Shown here: piece after piece, positions 43,095 to 49,552 of the stretch
Layout of the letters: each line of letters starts with the position of its first letter
Numbering within the stretch: position 1 is the first letter of the stretch
From: Candidatus Omnitrophota bacterium
GTDB lineage: Bacteria > Omnitrophota > Gorgyraeia > 2-01-FULL-45-10
Assembly (NCBI GenBank): GCA_041650805.1
Contig: JBAZKM010000005.1
Location: 62,001-126,000, forward strand
Direction: 5' to 3'
DNA: 64,000 bases
Notes under the pieces: model-generated
Told to the model about the DNA's origin: nothing
Seen by the model: only the letters and a program-made list of their open reading frames with translations
Database searches by the model: none
Translations under genes and position numbers: made by a program

Positions 43095-44011
43095 TTGGCA
43101 GGTTTTATCTTTTCTATTATTGCGAGCGCGACCTGGAGGGCGCGCCTTCCTTCAACGCCGGATACGACGGGGCGTTTGCCTGTCCTGACGCATTCCACGA
43201 ATGATTTGAGCTCTTTCTTGAGCGGCTCTTTCTTCTTTATCCGTATCTTCTCTTTGATTATCTTATCTTCGGTCTTCCTGAATATCGCCGCTTCCTGGCT
43301 CACGTAATCGAGGGAGATGTAAGAGTCCTCCTGGAATATCCTTATCTTGCGCACGACGTCCTTGGTGACGCGGCTGGCCGTGATATCCGCCACTGTGCCG
43401 TCTTCGAACGTGAGGCGGACATTCGTCACGTCCTCATAATCCGATATGGTGCTCAATCCCACCGCCTCTATGTTGGCGACCTCTTTCTTCACCAGCCCCA
43501 GGACTATGTCTATGTCGTGGATCATCAGGTCGAGGACCACGCCCACGTCTTTCACCCTCTTATGAAAAGGGCCCAGCCGCTGGCACTCTATGAATTTCGG
43601 TTTTTCGAGGTATGGCTCTATGGCAAGGACGGCCGAATTGAACCTCTCTACGTGGCCAACCTGGAGTATGAGCTTACGGTCTCTGGCTATTTCTATGAGC
43701 TCATCCGCTTCGGAGAGCGTCTTGGTTATCGGCTTCTCTATCAGTACGTGGATATCGTGCAGCAGGAAATCTTTGGCTATATTGTAGTGGAGGCTTGTGG
43801 GTACGGCTATGCTCGCCGCGTCTATCTTTCCGAAAAGCTCCTCGTAATCGCTATAACTCGCCGTGTGGTACTTTTTCCCCACCTCCAGCGCCTTTTCGAT
43901 GTTACAGTCGCATACCCCTACAAGCTTTACGTCTTTGAGCCGGGAATAGACCTTGGTATGTATGGAACCGAGGTGGCCCACCCCTATGACCCCTATGTGC
44001 GTCTTCTCCAT
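43091..44011 (-). CDS. Gfo/Idh/MocA-family NAD(P)-dependent sugar dehydrogenase
   Basis: 306 residues. The N-terminal Rossmann fold is HIGVIGVGHLGSIHTKVYS, followed by AVPTSLHYNIAKDFL, VLIEKPITKTLSEADELI (EKP motif) and GHVERFNSAV, typical of the Gfo/Idh family. In many Gram-negative lipid A clusters such a gene lies between lpxA and lpxB; known relatives such as GnnA oxidise UDP-GlcNAc at C3 to make diamino lipid A. That role is possible here but no aminotransferase partner is adjacent. It is co-transcribed with lpxB (GTGA overlap). Confidence 0.85.
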   Translation of the reverse strand: MEKTHIGVIGVGHLGSIHTKVYSRLKDVKLVGVCDCNIEKALEVGKKYHTASYSDYEELFGKIDAASIAVPTSLHYNIAKDFLLHDIHVLIEKPITKTLSEADELIEIARDRKLILQVGHVERFNSAVLAIEPYLEKPKFIECQRLGPFHKRVKDVGVVLDLMIHDIDIVLGLVKKEVANIEAVGLSTISDYEDVTNVRLTFEDGTVADITASRVTKDVVRKIRIFQEDSYISLDYVSQEAAIFRKTEDKIIKEKIRIKKKEPLKKELKSFVECVRTGKRPVVSGVEGRRALQVALAIIEKIKPAK

Positions 44012-44043
44012 AGATGCTTCCTATTGGTATATATTAGGTTAAG

Positions 44044-44072
44044 ATTATAGCATTTGATGCAACGGGTTACAA
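44044..44072 (-). promoter_or_regulatory. Promoter of the dehydrogenase-lpxB unit
   Basis: Minus-strand TTGTAA, 17-nt spacer, TATAAT, about 32 bp before the start codon at 44011. Confidence 0.75.
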
Positions 44073-44113
44073 GAGATTTCTCAAAAGGGCCGTTTTGCCG
44101 GTACAAATTTACC

Positions 44114-44142
44114 TCGACAAAGAGGTGCCGCTGTGTTAACAT
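44114..44142 (+). promoter_or_regulatory. Possible promoter of msbA
   Basis: TCGACA, 17-nt spacer, TAACAT ending directly before the ATG at 44143. If used, translation must begin at the later ATG 44170. Confidence 0.5.
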
Positions 44143-44169
44143 ATGCATCTATATCCTCAGGACAGAAAG

Positions 44170-45993
44170 ATGAAACAGTACATAAGATTGCTGAAATTTG
44201 TGTTGCCGCACGCCTGGGTGCTTGCGCTGGCCGGGGTATGCATGGTGGCCTCATCCGCGTTCAGCGGGGTCTCCCTGAGCATGATCATCCCCCTGGTCGA
44301 CAATATCATCACAGGGAAGAAGATACTGATACCTCCGGGTGTCACCCTGCCGCCGGTGGTGCAGGACCTGGTCAACGCGGCAAACACGATGTCCCCGATG
44401 GTCCTCCTGAACCGCATGACGCTCATAGTCATGATCCTGTGGTTCCTGAAGAACCTCTTCGAGTTCCTCCAGACGTACTTCATGAACGACGTCTCCCAGC
44501 GCGTCATAAAGGACGTCAAAAATATCATCTATAAGAAGGTCCTCACCCTGGGCATGGACTTCTATTATAAGAACCCGACCGGGAAATTGATGTCGCGCAT
44601 CACTTACGACGCCGCGATAATACGCGATTCGATCTCGACGGGCGTCACCGACCTCCTATACCAGCCGATACAGCTCCTGATATACCTGGGGCTTCTCTTC
44701 ACGATAAAGATATACTTTTCGATATCCTGGGTCCTCATCTTCGTGAGCATATCCCTCTTCCTCCTTGTCATATACCCGGTCGTCAAGATAGGGAAGCGGC
44801 TCAAGAGCATATCCCGGCAATCGCAGGAACAGATGGCCGACATAACAACGACGCTCCACGAGACGATCTCGGGTATACGCGTCGTGAAGGCGTTCTCTAT
44901 GGAGGGGTATGAGGCGGAGAAGTTCGAAAGGCAGAACGAGCAGTTTTACCGGCTTTGCATGAAATCGGTGAAACGGATGACGGTGGTGAGCCCCATAACC
45001 GAATTCGTAGGTATGTTATGTATAGCGGTGATCCTCTGGATAGCGGGCAAAGAGATCCTGTCGGGATCGCTCTCCGCCGGCGCTTTTATAACGTTCCTGG
45101 CGAGCCTGCTCTCCATCATGAGGCCGATAAAACGGCTTACGAACGTCTACAGCATAAACCAGCAGGCGATGGCCGCAGCCGCAAGGATATTCGAAGTGCT
45201 CGATACGGTCCCGTCGGTATCCGAGAAGCCGGGGAGTGTCGGGATCCGCAGGATAAGGGATAGTGTGATCTTAAAAGACGTATATTTCAGGTATGAGGAT
45301 AAGGATATCCTTAAAGGCATCAACCTGGAGGTCAAGGTAGGCGACATCGCCGCCTTCGTAGGGCCGAGCGGCGTAGGGAAGACGACCCTGGTCAACCTGA
45401 TACCGCGTTTTTACGATGTCTCTAAAGGGGCCGTGCTGATCGACGGCATCGATGTCAGGGACGCCTCTTTCGGGTCACTGAGAGGCCAGATAGGCATAGT
45501 GACGCAGGAGACGATACTCTTTAATGATACGGTGGCGGCCAATATCGCCTACGGTTCCAAGAACCGGAAGATAGGCGACATAATGAAGGCCGCCCAGATA
45601 GCGAACGCGCATTCGTTCATAATGGCCATGCCCAAAGGTTATGACACGATGATCGGCGAACGCGGTTTCCGCCTTTCCGGAGGCGAGAAGCAGCGCATAG
45701 CGATAGCCAGGGCCGTATTCAAAGACCCGCCCATCCTGATACTTGACGAGGCGACCTCCCAGCTCGATACCCAGTCCGAGATCCTTGTCCAGGAGGCGAT
45801 AGACAGGATGATGAAGGGCAGGACCGTCTTTGTCATCGCGCACCGTCTCAGCACGATAAAACACGCCACGTTGATATATGTCATGGACGGCGGGCGCATA
45901 GTGGAGGCCGGTTCCCACGATTCCCTGATAGGGAAAGACGGCCTGTATAAGCGGCTTTACAATATGCAGTTCAGGGACAGCGTATTGAGTTAG
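44170..45993 (+). CDS. msbA: MsbA-like lipid A export ABC transporter
   Basis: 607 residues: half-transporter with six membrane helices in residues ~15-300, then the nucleotide-binding domain with Walker A GPSGVGKTT, Q-loop IVTQETILFND, signature LSGGEKQRIAIARA, Walker B ILILDEATSQLD and the H-loop His in IAHRLSTI. Flips lipid A core across the inner membrane. The start is placed at ATG 44170, which has AGGACAG upstream, rather than 44143, which lacks a ribosome site and abuts the -10. The lipid A neighbourhood supports MsbA over a generic exporter. Confidence 0.9.
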   Translation: MKQYIRLLKFVLPHAWVLALAGVCMVASSAFSGVSLSMIIPLVDNIITGKKILIPPGVTLPPVVQDLVNAANTMSPMVLLNRMTLIVMILWFLKNLFEFLQTYFMNDVSQRVIKDVKNIIYKKVLTLGMDFYYKNPTGKLMSRITYDAAIIRDSISTGVTDLLYQPIQLLIYLGLLFTIKIYFSISWVLIFVSISLFLLVIYPVVKIGKRLKSISRQSQEQMADITTTLHETISGIRVVKAFSMEGYEAEKFERQNEQFYRLCMKSVKRMTVVSPITEFVGMLCIAVILWIAGKEILSGSLSAGAFITFLASLLSIMRPIKRLTNVYSINQQAMAAAARIFEVLDTVPSVSEKPGSVGIRRIRDSVILKDVYFRYEDKDILKGINLEVKVGDIAAFVGPSGVGKTTLVNLIPRFYDVSKGAVLIDGIDVRDASFGSLRGQIGIVTQETILFNDTVAANIAYGSKNRKIGDIMKAAQIANAHSFIMAMPKGYDTMIGERGFRLSGGEKQRIAIARAVFKDPPILILDEATSQLDTQSEILVQEAIDRMMKGRTVFVIAHRLSTIKHATLIYVMDGGRIVEAGSHDSLIGKDGLYKRLYNMQFRDSVLS

Positions 45994-46006
45994 AAGGAAA
46001 AATGTA

Positions 46007-46034
46007 TTGCTATTTTGGACCTTATTGATATAAT
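46007..46034 (+). promoter_or_regulatory. Promoter of rpsB-tsf-pyrH-frr
   Basis: TTGCTA, 16-nt spacer, TATAAT, giving a leader of about 56 nt before the rpsB ATG. No clear bS2-binding structure could be recognised in it. Confidence 0.75.
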
Positions 46035-46096
46035 ATTAGGCCCTATATCGGGAATGCAAAAATCGCAGAAAGAGAAAGGAAGAAAGGTTTAAAACT

Positions 46097-46963
46097 ATGG
46101 TAGATTCTACATTGACCAAGACATTATTGGAGGCAGGGGTACATTTCGGTCATGAGACCAAACGCTGGAACCCGAAGATGAAGAAGTTCATATTCGGGGA
46201 GAAGAACGGTATCTACATCATAGATCTGGAGAAGACGAAAGATGCCGTGGCAAAGGCGTGCGCTTTCCTTAAGAGCGTCTCATCGTCCGGGGGTAACGTC
46301 CTGTTCGTGGGCACCAAGAAGCAGGCCCAGGACATCATAAAGGACGAGGCCCTCAGGTGCGATATGTTCTACATCAACCAGCGCTGGCTCGGCGGCACGC
46401 TCACCAATTTCCAGACGATAAAGAAGAGCTTAAAGCGCCTGAGCGAACTCGAGAAGATGAAAGAGGACGGCAGGATGGCGAAACTCTCGAAGAAAGAGGC
46501 GTCCCAGCTCAACAAAGAGGGGGTCAAGCTCATAAAGAACCTGGAGGGGATACGCTCGATGGATAAACTGCCCAGGGCGGTCTTCATCGTGGACTCCAAA
46601 AAGGAAGAGATCGCCGTCAAAGAGGCGAAGAAACTGAATATACCGGTCGTAGCGCTTGTCGATACGAACTGCGATCCGGATGTCATCAATTACGTCATCC
46701 CGGGGAACGACGATGCCATCAGGTCGATAAAGCTCGTCACGAGCATAATGGCCGACAGCGTGATCGAGGGTAAGGAGGCGTTCGTAAAGGGCGAAGAGGA
46801 CGCGAAGGCGGAGGCGGAAAGAGAAGCCGCCGAAGAGGAAGGCGAACCGATCAAAGTGCTGGATACCAAGATCGAAGAGCTGGTCGAAGGCGATCTGAAG
46901 CTGAAGGAGGATGAGGCCGCGCCGAAAGACGTCCCCATCAAGAAAAAGAAAAAAGTGAAATAG
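46097..46963 (+). CDS. rpsB: Small ribosomal subunit protein uS2
   Basis: 288 residues: LLEAGVHFGHETKRWNPKMK, GIYIIDLEKT, FVGTKKQAQDII, INQRWLGGTLTNFQTI and VALVDTNCDPDVINYVIPGNDDA are all canonical. A C-terminal extension of ~60 residues rich in Glu, Ala and Lys (ending KKKKKVK) goes beyond the usual ~230-240. First gene of rpsB-tsf-pyrH-frr, a conserved order. Confidence 0.97.
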   Translation: MVDSTLTKTLLEAGVHFGHETKRWNPKMKKFIFGEKNGIYIIDLEKTKDAVAKACAFLKSVSSSGGNVLFVGTKKQAQDIIKDEALRCDMFYINQRWLGGTLTNFQTIKKSLKRLSELEKMKEDGRMAKLSKKEASQLNKEGVKLIKNLEGIRSMDKLPRAVFIVDSKKEEIAVKEAKKLNIPVVALVDTNCDPDVINYVIPGNDDAIRSIKLVTSIMADSVIEGKEAFVKGEEDAKAEAEREAAEEEGEPIKVLDTKIEELVEGDLKLKEDEAAPKDVPIKKKKKVK

Positions 46964-46976
46964 AAAGGCGAGTAAC

Positions 46977-47561
46977 ATGTTAGACGCGATAAAGAAACTG
47001 AGAGAGAAGACGAACGCCGGCATTGTGGATTGCAAGAAGGCGCTGCGCGAGTCGAACGGCGATATAGATAAGGCGATAGAGGTATTGAGGAAGCAGGGCG
47101 TGACGCTGGCATCGAAGAAGGCGGGGCGCCAGGCAAAGGAAGGGCGCTCGGAGAGCTATATACACCTCGGCGGGAAGATCGGCGTGCTGGTAGAGGTGAA
47201 CTGCGAATCGGATTTCGTCGCCAGGAACGATGATTTCAAGACGTTCGTGAAGGATGTCGCCATGCAGGTCGCGGCATCGAATCCTATTTACGTGAGGAAA
47301 GAGGACGTGCCTGCCGAGGCCATAAAGAAAGAGACCGACATAATAAAGGCGCAGGTTGTCGGGAAGCCCGAGAACGCGATACAGAAGATAGTCGAAGGGA
47401 AGCTCACCAAGTTCTATGAGGAGGTCTGCCTCCTGGAGCAGCCTTTCATAAAAGACCAGAACCTGAAGGTAAAAGATATCCTCACGTCCATGATAGCCAA
47501 GATCGGCGAGAATATAATAATCCGCCGGTTCGTAAGATACCAGGTGGGGGAAGAGGTGTAG
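46977..47561 (+). CDS. tsf: Elongation factor Ts (short form)
   Basis: Nucleotide exchange factor for EF-Tu. 194 residues, the short Thermus-like form with one core subdomain instead of the ~283-residue enterobacterial form. Seen: IKKLREKTNAGIVDCKKAL, the N-terminal UBA-like domain, and VEVNCESDFVARND. Starts 13 bp after rpsB. Confidence 0.96.
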   Translation: MLDAIKKLREKTNAGIVDCKKALRESNGDIDKAIEVLRKQGVTLASKKAGRQAKEGRSESYIHLGGKIGVLVEVNCESDFVARNDDFKTFVKDVAMQVAASNPIYVRKEDVPAEAIKKETDIIKAQVVGKPENAIQKIVEGKLTKFYEEVCLLEQPFIKDQNLKVKDILTSMIAKIGENIIIRRFVRYQVGEEV

Positions 47562-47592
47562 CGGCGGGGTTTAGGGAAGGAATATACTATCA

Positions 47593-47627
47593 GGGTATAG
47601 GGTATAGGGTATAGGGTATAGGGGATA
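47593..47627. repeat. Heptameric tandem repeat GGGTATA x5
   Basis: Four perfect GGGTATA units and one GGGGATA between tsf and pyrH. The trailing GGGAAG directly precedes the pyrH ATG at 47634, so the repeat edge may supply the Shine-Dalgarno site. Confidence 0.92.
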
Positions 47628-47633
47628 GGGAAG

Positions 47634-48350
47634 ATGAAGAAGGCGGCTTTTAAAAGAGTCGTTTTGAAGTTGAGCGGAGAGGCGCTCCAGGGCCGTCTCG
47701 GGTCAGGCATCGATTATGACGTCATCGCCTCAATAGCGCGGCAGATAAAAGAGGTGAAGTCGCTCGGTATCGAGATCACCATAGTCATCGGCGGCGGTAA
47801 TATATTCCGCGGCATAGCGGGCTCCTCCAGGGGCATCGACAGGGTAAGCGCCGACTATATGGGCATGCTGGCGACGGTGATAAACGGCCTCGCCCTGCAG
47901 GGCGCGCTGGAGAGCGCGGGCGTCTTCACGAGGGTGCAGACCGCCATAGCGATGGAAGAGCTGGCAGAGCCCTATATAAGGCGCCGGGCGATAAGGCATC
48001 TTGAGAAGGGCCGCGTCGTGATCTTCGTCGGCGGCACGGGCAACCCTTACTTTACTACCGACACCACCGCGGCGCTCCGGGCCATCGAGATCGGGGCCGA
48101 CGTCATCCTGAAGGCCACGAAAGTGGACGGTGTCTACTCGTCCGATCCGGTCAAGAACAAGAAGGCCCGCAAGTACGACACCCTGCGATACATCGATGTC
48201 CTTAAGAAGGGGCTCAAGGTCATGGACGCTACCGCGACGAGCCTCTGTATGGACAATAAATTGCCGATAATCGTATTTAACCTCCAAAAAGAGGGGAATA
48301 TAAAGAGGGTCATGACGGGCGAAAAGATAGGAACGATAATAAAGGGGTGA
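47634..48350 (+). CDS. pyrH: UMP kinase
   Basis: Amino-acid-kinase-fold enzyme phosphorylating UMP, as a hexamer. 238 residues: VVLKLSGEALQG, VIGGGNIFRG, RVSADYMGMLATVINGLAL, VFVGGTGNPYFTTDTTAALRA-type loop (seen as IFVGGTGNPYFTTDT) and KATKVDGVYSSDP. Followed by frr after 7 bp. Confidence 0.97.
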   Translation: MKKAAFKRVVLKLSGEALQGRLGSGIDYDVIASIARQIKEVKSLGIEITIVIGGGNIFRGIAGSSRGIDRVSADYMGMLATVINGLALQGALESAGVFTRVQTAIAMEELAEPYIRRRAIRHLEKGRVVIFVGGTGNPYFTTDTTAALRAIEIGADVILKATKVDGVYSSDPVKNKKARKYDTLRYIDVLKKGLKVMDATATSLCMDNKLPIIVFNLQKEGNIKRVMTGEKIGTIIKG

Positions 48351-48357
48351 GGCGCTT

Positions 48358-48915
48358 ATGACTATAAAAGAGATCGTCCACGATACCGAGATGAAGATGA
48401 AGAAGACCATAGAGGCGACACAGCGGGAGTTCTCCACCATAAGGACGGGGAGGGCCTCGAGCTCTCTCGTCGAGGGGATAAAGGTCGACTACTACGGCGC
48501 GCCGACGCCGCTGAAACAGCTGGCCGCGATATCGGTCCCCGACGCCAAATTCATCGCGATACAGCCATGGGACAAATCGTCGCTCGCCGATATTGAGAAG
48601 GCGATAATGAAGTCGGATATAGGGATAACGCCTACCAACGACGGGAAGTCGATACGCCTATCGATACCCCCGCTCACCGACGAGCGCCGCGCAGAGCTGG
48701 ACAAGATACTGAAGAAGATAGCCGAAGACGGACGCGTATCCTTAAGGACGGCCCGGCACGTGGCCATAGAACACGCGAGGAAGCTCGAGAAGGACAAGGT
48801 CGCTACGGAAGACGAGAGGTTCAAGGCGCAGGACGACATCCAGAAGCTGACCGACAAGCACATCAAAGAGATAGATAATCTTCTCGAAGCGAAAGAGAAA
48901 GAGATCGCTGGGTAG
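48358..48915 (+). CDS. frr: Ribosome recycling factor
   Basis: 185 residues, exact family length. Seen: EFSTIRTGRASSSLVEGI, VDYYGAPTPLKQLAAISVPD, IQPWDKS, IEKAIMKSDIGITPTNDGK, IRLSIPPLTDERR and the C-terminal helix LTDKHIKEIDNLLEAKEKEI. Splits post-termination ribosomes together with EF-G. Ends the rpsB operon. Confidence 0.98.
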   Translation: MTIKEIVHDTEMKMKKTIEATQREFSTIRTGRASSSLVEGIKVDYYGAPTPLKQLAAISVPDAKFIAIQPWDKSSLADIEKAIMKSDIGITPTNDGKSIRLSIPPLTDERRAELDKILKKIAEDGRVSLRTARHVAIEHARKLEKDKVATEDERFKAQDDIQKLTDKHIKEIDNLLEAKEKEIAG

Positions 48916-48973
48916 CTACTTTAGGGTTGTCCAGCATCCGGCGAGTACGTTGATAGTTTTGCTCCGCGAGGAG

Positions 48974-49067
48974 GTTCTGAGAGCACTCTTTTAAATTTCA
49001 TAAATCAGAGATTTATCGAAATTTATTTATTCGCTCTCAGAACGCAAATTTTCGGAGAAAATTTGCG
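48974..49067. repeat. Nested-palindrome unit 1 upstream of tRNA-Lys
   Basis: Outer arms GTTCTGAGAGC (48974-48984) and GCTCTCAGAAC (49033-49043) enclose CTCTTTT and an inner hairpin AAATTTC-ATAAAT / ATTTAT-C-GAAATTT with loop CAGAG (49006-49010). A second hairpin follows at once: CGCAAATTTT (49043-49052), loop CGGAG, AAAATTTGCG (49058-49067), whose last base is nucleotide 1 of the tRNA. A small CTCC-GCGA-GGAG hairpin (48962-48973) precedes it. Confidence 0.9.
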
Positions 49068-49142
49068 GGCCGCTAGCTCATCTGGTAGAGCACCACACTT
49101 TTAATGTGGGTGTGGCAGGTTCGAGTCCTGCGCGGCTCACCA
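49067..49142 (+). tRNA. tRNA-Lys (UUU)
   Basis: 76 nt including encoded CCA. Acceptor GGGCCGC/GCGGCTC (G2:U71 wobble), D-arm GCTCATCTGGTAGAGC, anticodon stem CCACA/TGTGG with loop CTTTTAA (anticodon TTT), T-arm CAGG-TTCGAGT-CCTG. It follows palindrome unit 1 without a gap and is followed by a terminator. Confidence 0.95.
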
Positions 49143-49146
49143 TTAG

Positions 49147-49180
49147 AAAAAGCCCTTCAGATAAACTGGAGGGCTTTTTC
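49147..49180 (+). terminator. Intrinsic terminator after tRNA-Lys
   Basis: AAAAAGCCCTTCAG / CTGGAGGGCTTTTT stem with one G:T pair and a short AT-rich loop, ending in a T run. Confidence 0.85.
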
Positions 49181-49195
49181 TATGTAGGCTTCTGT

Positions 49196-49254
49196 GGCGA
49201 AAATATCCGAAGGAATTCGGCCGCCGTTTAAAAATCGACGCTCGTCAGCCGATA
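49196..49254. repeat. 59-bp direct repeat A, copy 1
   Basis: Begins GGCGAAAATATCC, contains the hairpin CCGAA-GGAA-TTCGG with a GNRA-type loop, ends CAGCCGATA. It differs from copy 2 (49374-49432) at three positions. Confidence 0.95.
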
Positions 49255-49260
49255 GGTTCG

Positions 49261-49353
49261 CTCCGAAAGGGCTCTTTTGAGGTTTAAATTTTCAGAGAAA
49301 ATTCAAACCTCATTTTTTCCCTTTCGGAGTGACAAATCGCAGAGCGATTTGTC
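49261..49353. repeat. Nested-palindrome unit 2
   Basis: Same architecture as unit 1 with different arms: outer CTCCGAAAGGG (49261-49271) / CCCTTTCGGAG (49319-49329), the shared CTCTTTT, an inner hairpin GAGGTTT-A-AATTTT / AAAATT-C-AAACCTC with loop CAGAG (49293-49297), then hairpin GACAAATCG, loop CAGAG, CGATTTGTC (49331-49353). Confidence 0.9.
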
Positions 49354-49355
49354 TA

Positions 49356-49373
49356 AGTCCTGCGCGGCTCACC
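49356..49373 (+). repeat. Exact 18-bp copy of the tRNA-Lys 3' end
   Basis: AGTCCTGCGCGGCTCACC, identical to 49124-49141 inside tRNA-Lys (3' strand of the T-arm and acceptor plus ACC). It lies 2 bp after palindrome unit 2 and directly before repeat A copy 2. Confidence 0.95.
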
Positions 49374-49432
49374 GGCGAAAATATCCGAAGGAATTCGGCC
49401 GCCGCTTAAAAATCGACGCCCTTCAGCCGATA
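49374..49432. repeat. 59-bp direct repeat A, copy 2
   Basis: 56 of 59 positions match copy 1. The following 120 bp (49433-49552) up to the next gene hold no further copy and no gene that I can see. Confidence 0.95.
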
Positions 49433-49552
49433 ATGACACATCTTTGGCGCAGGGGCTACTTAGAAAAGACCACCTTCCCGTAAAACCAAAAAAAGTTAGC
49501 TCACTTTCTGTTGCTTTAACTCAACCTATATGATAAGCTTATAGTACAAATT

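Noticed and set aside
48974..49432. CRISPR-like array
   Set aside because: The repeats are nested palindromes with different arm sequences and no regular direct repeat/spacer alternation; no cas gene is in the window.
49433..49552. A further copy of the palindrome unit or of repeat A before giant protein 2
   Set aside because: No matching arms, CAGAG loop or GGCGAAAATATCC start could be found in this stretch.
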